A DNA stretch of 64,000 nucleotides. Origin: Paraglaciecola marina. GTDB lineage: Bacteria; Pseudomonadota; Gammaproteobacteria; Enterobacterales; Alteromonadaceae. Under the pieces are notes generated by a model. That model was not told the DNA's origin, ran no database searches, and worked only from the letters and a program-made list of their open reading frames with translations. Shown here piece after piece: positions 43,979-51,941 of this stretch. Made by a program: the position numbers and the translations under genes. How positions within the stretch are numbered: position 1 is the first letter of the stretch; every line of letters starts with the position of its first letter. The stretch lies in the NCBI RefSeq assembly GCF_004360155.1, contig NZ_SAIS01000013.1, forward strand, positions 60,004-124,003, read 5' to 3'.

Positions 43979-45127
43979 ATGCGACTTAAAGACTGCCATA
44001 ACTTTCATGACTTCAGGACGTTAGCTAAAAAACGTCTGCCCAGTCCGATTTTCAATTATATTGATGGTGGCTCTGATGATGAGTCAACTTATCGCCGCAA
44101 CACTGCTGCATTTGAAACCTGTGACTTAGTCCCTAACGTGTTGACCGGTGTAAAAGATATCGATCTTTCTGTGACAGTAATGGGGCAAAAATTAGATATG
44201 CCTGTTTACTGCTCACCCACAGCTTTACAACGTTTATTTCATCACCAAGGTGAAAGAGCCGTGGCAGCGGCAGCAGAAAAATATGGCACTATGTTTGGTG
44301 TGTCTTCTCTTGGTACTATCAGCATGGAAGAGATCGCCAAGCAAATTGATACTCCTCAGGTATACCAGTTTTATTTTCATAAAGATCGCGGTTTAAACCG
44401 TGCCATGATGGAACGAGCCAAAGCATCAGGCATACAGGTAATGATGCTAACGGTTGACTCCATCACAGGCGGTAACCGTGAACGGGATTTACGCACTGGG
44501 TTTTCTATTCCTTTTCGCCTGACCCTAGCCGGTATGTTGCAATTTGCAATCAAGCCCATGTGGGGCATCAATTATGTGACCCACGAGCGCTTTCAATTAC
44601 CACAACTTGACGATCACCTTGATATGAGTGGCAGTGCATCTTCTATTGGAGATTACTTTACTAACATGCTTGACCCTTCTATGAATTGGGACGATGTAGC
44701 CGAAATGGTCAAATTTTGGGACGGCGAATTTTGCTTAAAAGGCATTATGAGCCGTGAAGATGCAAGAAAAGCGGTAGATATCGGTTGCACCGGTATTGTG
44801 ATATCTAATCATGGAGGTCGCCAATTAGACGGCTCGCGAAGCTCTTTTGACCAACTTGCCGAAATTGTCGATGAAGTAGGCGATGAAATAGACGTGATTT
44901 TTGATAGCGGAGTACAGCGCGGTACCCATGTACTAAAAGCGCTATCCTTAGGAGCAAAAGCAGTAGGAATTGGCAGAATGTACCTTTATCCGCTTGCCGC
45001 GGCTGGACAACCAGGGGTTGAAAGAGCATTAGGTTTAATGCGAGCAGAGTTAGAACGAGGCATGAAATTGATGGGAAAAACCTCAATCGAGCAATTGTCG
45101 ACTAATAACTTACGTTTTCGTTCCTAG
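43979..45127 (+). CDS. FMN-dependent alpha-hydroxy-acid oxidase/dehydrogenase (LldD-like)
   Basis: A 382-residue flavoenzyme of the L-lactate dehydrogenase/glycolate oxidase family. FNYIDGGSDDESTYRRN, the FMN-contacting LTVDS, the active-site SNHGGRQLDG (catalytic His and Arg) and VIFDSGVQRGTHVLKALSLGAKAVGIGR are all present. It oxidises a 2-hydroxy acid to a 2-keto acid; lactate is a likely but unproven substrate. It is divergent from the LysR regulator and has no lactate permease beside it. Confidence 0.92.
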   Translation: MRLKDCHNFHDFRTLAKKRLPSPIFNYIDGGSDDESTYRRNTAAFETCDLVPNVLTGVKDIDLSVTVMGQKLDMPVYCSPTALQRLFHHQGERAVAAAAEKYGTMFGVSSLGTISMEEIAKQIDTPQVYQFYFHKDRGLNRAMMERAKASGIQVMMLTVDSITGGNRERDLRTGFSIPFRLTLAGMLQFAIKPMWGINYVTHERFQLPQLDDHLDMSGSASSIGDYFTNMLDPSMNWDDVAEMVKFWDGEFCLKGIMSREDARKAVDIGCTGIVISNHGGRQLDGSRSSFDQLAEIVDEVGDEIDVIFDSGVQRGTHVLKALSLGAKAVGIGRMYLYPLAAAGQPGVERALGLMRAELERGMKLMGKTSIEQLSTNNLRFRS

Positions 45128-45373
45128 TTTAGCTAGCCATAAAAGCCCAATAGCCCAAAGAAATAAAGACAGATATGGACACTTCAGTCGGGTCAAGTAC
45201 GACTCGACTACTTTCCTCAATTTTGTTTTACATCAGCTTTGTATTACAGATAAATATTCTATACCAATTGGAACTTAACCTCCTTCAGAAAAACTCTCAT
45301 GGGTTTGCCCTTGTCATTCAATAGTAGTTAACGTTTAATATTGGTACGTTAAATAAACGGAGTTATTTCAATA

Positions 45374-45580
45374 ATGGAAGTTAAATTATTTACTAAGTCA
45401 TTAAAACCAAAATTGAATTTTTGGATGCAACCTATTGGAGTCCCCCATGGTGTATTAGAAGCAGAAATTAACCTTTGGCTTGCATCAAAACCCGATATTG
45501 AGATAAAGAAAATTACTCAAACTCAAAGTGGCGGTTCATGGATGCCAGCGACAGTTGTAGTAACTGTTTGGTACCAATAG
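45374..45580 (+). CDS. Small conserved-looking hypothetical protein
   Basis: A 68-residue protein with a GGAG 12 bases before ATG. It contains LEAEINLWLASKPDIEIKKI and TQSGGSWMPATVVVTVWY, giving an alternating pattern that suggests a small alpha/beta fold. From memory similar small proteins occur in other bacteria, but I cannot name a family. It stands alone between the oxidase gene and an IS110 remnant. Confidence 0.6.
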   Translation: MEVKLFTKSLKPKLNFWMQPIGVPHGVLEAEINLWLASKPDIEIKKITQTQSGGSWMPATVVVTVWYQ

Positions 45581-45785
45581 TAATGTAATCTGGTAGCCCG
45601 AAATGCCTAATCTCCAGCCCCACAATACCCTGAATTCAGCTAATCATGACACCCATTGCTAAAAACTCCTGAACTCTCAAACTCATAGCTCAGCAAAAGT
45701 TGTGCATTTCAACCTCGAAGCGGGACGCTGTTTTGTACTTTTTAAAAGTGGGTGTCTTTGTTATTTGTTTGTTATTTTCCTAAAA

Positions 45786-45929
45786 AGTATTGAAAAACAA
45801 TTAAATGAATTTGTTGAACAAAGTGAAAGCGGCAACATATTACGCAGTATTCCTGATATTGGTGTCATTAATGCTTCGGCATTGTTAGCGGCCATTGATA
45901 AAGGCCAAGCGTTTAATAATGTGGCAGTT
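45786..45929 (+). pseudogene. IS110-family transposase fragment
   Basis: About 48 codons whose core SIPDIGVINASALLAAI corresponds to the start of the C-terminal (Transposase_20) domain of IS110 transposases, preceded by the helical IEKQLNEFVEQ region. No DEDD domain and no element ends are found, so only a fragment remains. The open frame continues into the recQ 3' end on the opposite strand by chance. Confidence 0.65.
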
Positions 45930-45966
45930 GCTCCATCACCCAGTGATACCCTGTGTTCAAAATACA

Positions 45967-47940
45967 TTAAAAAGCCTGGCCCAACACCTCCCTCACAACT
46001 TGCTTAACATCCCCATAACGACAATGCTCGCAGCTCCCAAACCCTGCCACTTGCCTCACTTTTAAACGGGTAAACAAGGGCATGGTCATGGCGGTTAGAA
46101 ATCGACAGTAGATAGATTCGGTTAAAGGCACATCGGTTTTATCAGCAAGGTGAGTTTGTAGCGCTGACATGGCCTCTGCCACTTGTGCTTTATCGGGTAC
46201 TGCAATTGGGGTTGAGTATTCTAGTTTTGCCACTTGGCCGTTACAAACACTGCAATGGCCACAATGCTCGGGTGCTTGCTTGTCATCAAAGTAAGCGGAT
46301 AAATTAAAGTTCAAGCATTTATCTAATTCAAAAAATCGCACAAGTGCGGCAATACGCTTCACTTCTTTTAGTTCGTTCTCTGCAAAATACTGGGCTAAGG
46401 TTTTAGCTAAGTCTGGTGCTAATAAGGCTTGTTGCTTAACTTCGTAAACATCGGTAATTAACCGAGAGGCTAGTTCAATATGATTGTGTTCGTGTAAATA
46501 TTCTAAGGCTGTCACCACCCTACTGCGCACGGCTCCGTATGCTTGATAAATTTCATCAAAATTCACTACACCCCAAACCTTTTTCATAGCGGTATGGGTA
46601 AATACGGCATTGAGAAAATCACTTCGTTCTTTAGAAAACTGACTTAAAATTGTCCCTTTGTTTGTGATGAATTTATATTTAAACTCGGCAAAGTAGGCGT
46701 ATAAAGGGCGAATGACTTTGGCAAGTTCAAGCTGCACCAATAAAGTTTTTAGGGGTAATTGGCGAATATTACTTATGGTCGACAAATTATTAATTTGGGT
46801 TTCCCATTGAAATTGCCCGTTACTATTTACATCTGAGCCTTGGGCGGCAATGTCATCTATGACTCTTTGAATAGCGGGCATGTCTGGGGTGTCACCATAC
46901 ACAAAGTTTTCTATGGTCACCAAGCCATCTAGATTAGCTAATACAGTGCAATTAGCAGCTTGCCCATCTCGGCCTCCGCGGCCTATCTCTTGGCTGTAAT
47001 TTTCAATAGATTTGGGTAAATCGTAGTGCACCACAAAACGTATGTCTGATTTGTCTATCCCCATACCAAAGGCAATGGTGGCCACTACTACTTGCAGCTT
47101 GTTGTCCATAAAGTCTTGCTGAATGGACTGCCTAACATCACTGTCTAACCCGGCATGGTAAGCTTTTGCTGCGCAGCCATTTTGCTTTAAAAAACCGGCT
47201 ATTTGTTCTGCCGTTTGCTGCAATGTGACATAAACAATTCCAGCCCCTTGCTGCTGTGACACCTGTTGTAATAGCGCCTGATTTTTATGGGCCTCAACTA
47301 CGGGCACCACATTGAGGTTAAGATTAGAACGATAAAACCCTGTTTGAATTATGTCACCTGGGATAATGGCAAACCTGTTGGCCATGTCTTGCTTAACTTT
47401 TTTAGTGGCCGTTGCTGTGAGTAACAGTACCAAAGGTATCTTGAGTTCTTGCTTATAGGCCGGAAGTTTTAAATAGTCGGGTCGAAAGTTATGACCCCAT
47501 TCAGAGATACAGTGGGCTTCGTCAACCACCAGCATAGATACTTGAATAGACTCTATAAACTGCCTAAAACGTTCGTTTTTAAAACGCTCTACCGACACCA
47601 TTAATATTTTGCATTGGCCTGAACGCACATCGTGCATTACCTGTTTGTTTTGCTGAGCTGTTAAGGTCGAATCGATACTGGCCGCTGCGATACCTTTACT
47701 GTGTAAGAATTCAAGTTGGTCTTTCATTAACGCTAATAGCGGTGATACCACTAAGGTTAGATGGGGCAATTGGGTTGCCACAAACTGGTAACACAATGAC
47801 TTGCCCGACCCAGTAGGAAATATAGCAAGTGTTGAGCGCTGATTTAATAGGCCATCTACCACTTCTTGTTGGCCAGTGCGAAATGCTGAGAACCCAAACA
47901 GGGATTGCAGTAATTGCGTGTGATCTGGATTTGAATTCAT
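45967..47940 (-). CDS. recQ: RecQ-family ATP-dependent DNA helicase
   Basis: A 657-residue 3'-5' DNA helicase. Walker A FPTGSGKSLCYQ (about 41-52), DEAH box VVDEAHCISEWGHNFRPDY, TATAT motif III, and motif VI QEIGRGGRDG are intact. A RecQ-C-terminal zinc-binding region follows (cysteines in CGHCSVC near residue 575 and CEHCRYGD near the end). No HRDC domain is evident, so it may be a RecQ paralogue rather than the housekeeping copy. It is monocistronic; its 3' end lies beside the IS110 fragment. Confidence 0.9.
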   Translation of the reverse strand: MNSNPDHTQLLQSLFGFSAFRTGQQEVVDGLLNQRSTLAIFPTGSGKSLCYQFVATQLPHLTLVVSPLLALMKDQLEFLHSKGIAAASIDSTLTAQQNKQVMHDVRSGQCKILMVSVERFKNERFRQFIESIQVSMLVVDEAHCISEWGHNFRPDYLKLPAYKQELKIPLVLLLTATATKKVKQDMANRFAIIPGDIIQTGFYRSNLNLNVVPVVEAHKNQALLQQVSQQQGAGIVYVTLQQTAEQIAGFLKQNGCAAKAYHAGLDSDVRQSIQQDFMDNKLQVVVATIAFGMGIDKSDIRFVVHYDLPKSIENYSQEIGRGGRDGQAANCTVLANLDGLVTIENFVYGDTPDMPAIQRVIDDIAAQGSDVNSNGQFQWETQINNLSTISNIRQLPLKTLLVQLELAKVIRPLYAYFAEFKYKFITNKGTILSQFSKERSDFLNAVFTHTAMKKVWGVVNFDEIYQAYGAVRSRVVTALEYLHEHNHIELASRLITDVYEVKQQALLAPDLAKTLAQYFAENELKEVKRIAALVRFFELDKCLNFNLSAYFDDKQAPEHCGHCSVCNGQVAKLEYSTPIAVPDKAQVAEAMSALQTHLADKTDVPLTESIYCRFLTAMTMPLFTRLKVRQVAGFGSCEHCRYGDVKQVVREVLGQAF

Positions 47941-48023
47941 TTGTTGTACCTTCCTTGTTTACTGTCACTAAGCTTCAAAGTTTCAAGGCAAGGTTTGTTA
48001 GCTAGATTAATGGTCAGCGCCAT

Positions 48024-48263
48024 TTAAGATTTCTCTAACTGATAAATTGCATCGGTAAGTGAATCCATTCTGTCTACCAATACTGCCTGAGCATCGTATA
48101 GTCCTTGATTATAGTAAAGACTCCCCATTTCTTTAGAAATAAAATCAATCAAGAAATCTGCATCAAATTGCCCAAGTTCTAAGTCTAACTCTGAGGACAT
48201 AAACTTTTGTAACTTAGTGATAATTTGTTCTTTTTGTTGCGACGAAAACTCAATTTTTGACAC
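48024..48263 (-). CDS. DUF2164 family protein
   Basis: A 79-residue acidic protein matching the small DUF2164 family: FSSQQKEQIITKLQKFM near the N-terminus and GQFDADFLIDFISKEMGSLYYNQGLYDAQ in the middle (split across two conserved blocks). Function unknown. It lies upstream of recQ on the same strand, but the 83-base gap does not prove co-transcription. Confidence 0.85.
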   Translation of the reverse strand: MSKIEFSSQQKEQIITKLQKFMSSELDLELGQFDADFLIDFISKEMGSLYYNQGLYDAQAVLVDRMDSLTDAIYQLEKS

Positions 48264-48325
48264 TGATACTCTCCGAATAAATTGGAATAAAAAATAAGTG
48301 AGTGCTAACTTTCAAATAAGTTTAC

Positions 48326-49165
48326 CTAATCAAGTAGGCTAGCTTGGAAGTTAACCATGCTTTGAGGTAACTGTGGATTTTCTAACGTAAAAAGTGTGCG
48401 CCCTGCTAAGCTAAATTTTTCAAGCAGGTTATCATGATTGTGATTAAAAATTGTCGAGAATTCATTGGTATCTTGTAAAGCCTGCAAGCCTTTTTGTAAC
48501 CGCTTAGCCAACTCAGGACGGTTAGGATTAACGTAAAAAACAAGGGGGAAAGGATAATAAAGCATTAAAGATGGCTCTATGCTCAAGCCACCTAAAGGTG
48601 CTGCTAGGTGATTATATATGTCCTCAATTTCATTCACTCCTAAAGCCACATAATCAAACTCTTTGTGCTTAAGGCGATGAAACAATTCATCTAAAGAGCC
48701 TCGCTCAACCACTGGATAGTGGTTGTGCCTAAACAAGGCAGCATCAGCCCATGTATTAGGGATCCCGATACTATGTTGTTGTAATTGTGCTTGAGACCTA
48801 AATTTAGCAAACTGAGGTAATGAAGCGTCTCTAACTATCAAGAGCCTAAACCCCAACAACCCCTTGGTGAGTGGACTTGGGACCACTAGCTTGTTGATGC
48901 CATCAAATTTACTGTTACCTGCCACGGTAACTAACACATCAGCTCCGGTTTCAAACACGCGCCCTTCATCAGCCGCGCCGGGGTAGTCAGTATTGTCTAT
49001 ATAAACACTTGTTGCTTGTCCGTTAACGTCTGTTATGCGCAAACAAGCCTTTAGTAAGGCCACTTCATAAGCTTGCCTGCTGGAAGATTTATTGCCATTC
49101 CAAAAATGCACTCTATCCATCCGCTTAACCCCTTCAATAATCCACGTCGCCGAATTCAGGCCCAT
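48326..49165 (-). CDS. Periplasmic-binding-protein-like domain without signal peptide
   Basis: A 279-residue (or about 264 from the second Met) protein resembling family 3 solute-binding proteins: two-lobed pattern with LVTVAGNSKFDGINKLVVPSPLTKGLLGFRLLIV split around the hinge and FDYVALGVNEI in the second lobe. No hydrophobic signal sequence exists at the start, and none is found in other frames just upstream, so the 5' end may have been lost or the protein may be cytoplasmic. No transport genes are adjacent. Confidence 0.65.
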   Translation of the reverse strand: MGLNSATWIIEGVKRMDRVHFWNGNKSSSRQAYEVALLKACLRITDVNGQATSVYIDNTDYPGAADEGRVFETGADVLVTVAGNSKFDGINKLVVPSPLTKGLLGFRLLIVRDASLPQFAKFRSQAQLQQHSIGIPNTWADAALFRHNHYPVVERGSLDELFHRLKHKEFDYVALGVNEIEDIYNHLAAPLGGLSIEPSLMLYYPFPLVFYVNPNRPELAKRLQKGLQALQDTNEFSTIFNHNHDNLLEKFSLAGRTLFTLENPQLPQSMVNFQASLLD

Positions 49166-49230
49166 TTAAGTACTTAATGGCCATTAGCTAGCATACAATT
49201 TAATGCATATAGTTAACATTAAGGCCATTT

Positions 49231-50595
49231 ATGCAACTTGCGATTTTTATTTTCTCTCGCTTACCAAGACTCTTTTTAGTCATACCCATTTGTCTATTTT
49301 TAAGTGCATGCACAAGTTCTGAGCAGTCGAGCGTCCCCTCAGTTGTGAAAATAATAAAACATGAAGGTAAATACTCACTATCTGTAAATGATGCACCATA
49401 TGAAGTAAGAGGAGTAGGCCTAGGATTCAAAAACATTGAAAAAGTAGTCGCATTAAAAGCAGCCGGCGGTAACACCTTTAGAACTTGGGGTATGGAGCAC
49501 ATAGACAAAGAGTTGGCGATAGCTGAGCAATTAGACTTGATGATTGCTGTAGGCATTAGCACAGGTAAAGAGTTGTTAGGGTTTGATTACAATGACCAAG
49601 CCGCTGTCGCTAAACAATTTAAAGAAGTGACCGCTGCCATCGAGAAATATAAAAACCACCCTAATGTTTTAATGTGGGTTATCAATAACGAGCCTAACCT
49701 GCTATTTGATGACCAGGGTAAATTAAAAGATGTTAACCCTAAGGTGTACGCTGCCATGGGCGACATCATTGACTATATTCATGCAAATGATCCCAACCAC
49801 CCTGCTACCTTTAGCTTAGCTGGCGCCAACCCTGCACATATACAGCAAGTTGTTAAATACGCCCCAAATATCGATATTATTGCGGTGCAAACCTATGGTG
49901 ACCTAACCACAGTCCCCCAAAGCATTGCACAAAGTAAAGTGGATAAACCTTTTATGGTCACAGAGTTTGGGCCTATGGGGCACTGGGAATTACCAACAAC
50001 CGAATGGGGCCGTGAAATCGAAGAGCCAAGCGCAGTAAAAGCAGCAGGCATGGCAAAACGTATGCAAGATGTCATCATTAACGACCAAACTGGGCACATA
50101 ATAGGGTCCTTTGCTTTTTTCTGGGGCCAAAAACAAGAGCGTACTCCCACTTGGTATGGCATGTTCAATGAATCTGGCGAGCACACTGCCCGTATTGATG
50201 AGCTCACCAAAATTTGGACTGGGCAATATCCTAGCAACCGCGCACCTTTATCAAAGGCCATTACCATAGATAATACTGCAGCGGTGGATAATATTTATTT
50301 AAAGCCCAGGCAAACGGCCACAGTGAAAGTACTAGTGTCAGATCCAGATGACGACACTTTGTCCCATGAATGGGTATTAATGGAAGAAGTTAAAGCCCGT
50401 AGTCAGGGTGGTCACTTTGAAGCCAAACCAGCTGAACGTGTTTTAGAGATAATAAAGACAGACGTATACGCAGGCTCTGTTGAAATGATCTTTAAAGCAC
50501 CACTAGAAGCGGGCGAGTATAGGTTGTTTAACTACGCATACGACGGAAATAACAACGTAGGTAATGCAAATATTCCATTTATGGTAAAGAATTAA
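49231..50595 (+). CDS. Glycoside hydrolase-like lipoprotein
   Basis: A 454-residue exported protein. The signal ends in lipobox LSAC27. A TIM-barrel domain (about residues 40-330) carries WVINNEPN with candidate acid/base E154 and MVTEFGP with candidate nucleophile E244, the arrangement of clan GH-A enzymes such as the GH2-type or glucanosyltransferase-like families. A C-terminal beta-sandwich domain (about 345-454) may bind substrate. It probably acts on a beta-glycan at the cell surface; the exact family and substrate are uncertain. Confidence 0.8.
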   Translation: MQLAIFIFSRLPRLFLVIPICLFLSACTSSEQSSVPSVVKIIKHEGKYSLSVNDAPYEVRGVGLGFKNIEKVVALKAAGGNTFRTWGMEHIDKELAIAEQLDLMIAVGISTGKELLGFDYNDQAAVAKQFKEVTAAIEKYKNHPNVLMWVINNEPNLLFDDQGKLKDVNPKVYAAMGDIIDYIHANDPNHPATFSLAGANPAHIQQVVKYAPNIDIIAVQTYGDLTTVPQSIAQSKVDKPFMVTEFGPMGHWELPTTEWGREIEEPSAVKAAGMAKRMQDVIINDQTGHIIGSFAFFWGQKQERTPTWYGMFNESGEHTARIDELTKIWTGQYPSNRAPLSKAITIDNTAAVDNIYLKPRQTATVKVLVSDPDDDTLSHEWVLMEEVKARSQGGHFEAKPAERVLEIIKTDVYAGSVEMIFKAPLEAGEYRLFNYAYDGNNNVGNANIPFMVKN

Positions 50596-50605
50596 AAACA
50601 ACTAG

Positions 50606-50633
50606 AGACTAGAGCATCACTTTGCTCTAGTCT
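50606..50633 (+). terminator. Hairpin after the GH-like gene
   Basis: Perfect 11-bp stem AGACTAGAGCA/TGCTCTAGTCT with a 6-base loop. There is no tight T-run directly behind it, so terminator activity is probable rather than certain. Confidence 0.55.
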
Positions 50634-50666
50634 GCATGTTTTAGAACACGATATTTTGGAATGACT

Positions 50667-51038
50667 ATGTCTAATCCCCCAAGTGAATTTACTAACTTTA
50701 CCCCAGAACAACGCCTGACTTACTTAGTTAAAGAATGTGTCGCATCAAGTCAAGTTTGGATACTGACAGATGATGACGGCTGCGTCATGTTAAACACTGA
50801 AGACGAAGACTGCGCACCTGTATGGCCAAGCGAAGCTACGGCAAAAGCATGGGCCACAGGAGATTGGGAAGCATGTCAACCTCACGCTATAGACTTAAAA
50901 ACGTGGCATAGTCGCTGGAGCCAAGGGTTAGAAGACGACGATGTAGCTATTGTGGTGTTTCCAGATGAAAATGATGAAGGGCTGGTAATGTCAGCTTTTG
51001 AGTTTGATTTAGAACTAAAAAACCAAGCTAGAAAATAA
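50667..51038 (+). CDS. DUF2750 family protein
   Basis: A 123-residue acidic protein of the DUF2750 type. RLTYLVKECVASSQVWILTDDDG is followed by PVWPSEATAKAWA and FEFDLELKNQARK, the usual succession in this family of unknown function. ATG 50667 is preferred over 50661 because GGA lies six bases before it. A terminator follows the stop. Confidence 0.82.
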   Translation: MSNPPSEFTNFTPEQRLTYLVKECVASSQVWILTDDDGCVMLNTEDEDCAPVWPSEATAKAWATGDWEACQPHAIDLKTWHSRWSQGLEDDDVAIVVFPDENDEGLVMSAFEFDLELKNQARK

Positions 51039-51047
51039 ACACACGCC

Positions 51048-51095
51048 ATACCGTCATCTGACTACAGCCTAATAAGAGTGACGGTATAGCTTTTA
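51048..51095 (+). terminator. Likely terminator
   Basis: Stem ATACCGTCA/TGACGGTAT (51048-51056 with 51079-51087) with a 22-base loop, followed by AGCTTTT. Confidence 0.6.
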
Positions 51096-51143
51096 AAGCT
51101 TGATGATTGCAACAAATCTTACATTCAACTTTTGTTACAAATA

Positions 51144-51794
51144 TTATTGTTGTTCAAAGGTTTCAAATTGATTAGGTAAAAAGTCCACTAGTCGTCCTGA
51201 CAATCCCACATAAATTTTCATAGACTCTCCAAAAGATTGAAAGATTTTAGGTAGCATATCTTCAAGAGAATCATTACCCCGCTGCTTAGCTTGAGCTACT
51301 GCCAAAGGCATATCTGCAAAAGTGGTAAACATATACAAACAATGACTCAAATCTTTTTGTAGCTTCTGCATTTCTTCTTTTTTAGTCACTTGCATTTTAT
51401 CCCATGCATGCTGCCACACCGCTTCAAGCTGGCTATGGCCTAACAACATTCCTTGGCACCACAGTGCTAAACATTTTTGTTCTGAACTACGCCTAACCCC
51501 AATACCTGCGGGCAATTGAATAATTTCATCACTCATATCTTTTAATTGATTTTGTAGTAACGCCATCAATAAATTGGTTAATTCATCCGCCTGCTGTGTA
51601 CTGCTCAGTTGATTACTTTTTTTGATAACCCAAGGTAACCAAATTTCTGGCATGGGGATCTCTGGTGCCGCAGCGGCAGCGAACACGCTCCCTAGAATAA
51701 ACTCAAAGGGGTGAACCACATCACTCAACTCTGGTGATGCACATAGTGCCCTGAGTTTGGTTTCTACACCTGATTCATTTTTGAACATACACAA
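51144..51794 (-). CDS. UPF0149 (YecA/YgfB-type) protein
   Basis: A 216-residue helical protein similar to the UPF0149 family: FILGSVFAAAAAPEIPMPEIW near residue 32, LALWCQGMLLGHSQLEAVW near 109. No SEC-C zinc motif is present at the C-terminus. Function unknown. The start may be ATG 51788 or the TTG at 51794, where GAGAA is better spaced; the difference is two residues. Confidence 0.75.
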   Translation of the reverse strand: MCMFKNESGVETKLRALCASPELSDVVHPFEFILGSVFAAAAAPEIPMPEIWLPWVIKKSNQLSSTQQADELTNLLMALLQNQLKDMSDEIIQLPAGIGVRRSSEQKCLALWCQGMLLGHSQLEAVWQHAWDKMQVTKKEEMQKLQKDLSHCLYMFTTFADMPLAVAQAKQRGNDSLEDMLPKIFQSFGESMKIYVGLSGRLVDFLPNQFETFEQQ

Positions 51795-51900
51795 TTATTT
51801 CTCAAATAGTCATACCCACAATAAACCAGAAGCATGCCTTGAGTGCAACGGTAAATCTGCGACACCGCATCTTAAAAACCCCTTGCATCAAAAACCACAA

Positions 51901-51913
51901 GTTATAATATAAC
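51901..51913. promoter_or_regulatory. Zur-type operator overlapping the promoter
   Basis: GTTATAATATAAC is a perfect 13-bp palindrome matching the core of gammaproteobacterial Zur boxes (TGTTATAWTATAACA). It contains TATAAT (51903-51908), an ideal -10 box, so a bound repressor would block transcription. It lies about 30-40 bases before the zinc-type TonB receptor gene. Confidence 0.72.
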
Positions 51914-51941
51914 ATTACCTTAATAACGAGATTGGTTGCCC

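Noticed and set aside
45702..46007. A 101-codon gene on the plus strand next to recQ
   Set aside because: Only its middle part has meaning, as an IS110 fragment; the ends are chance open frame, partly antisense to recQ.
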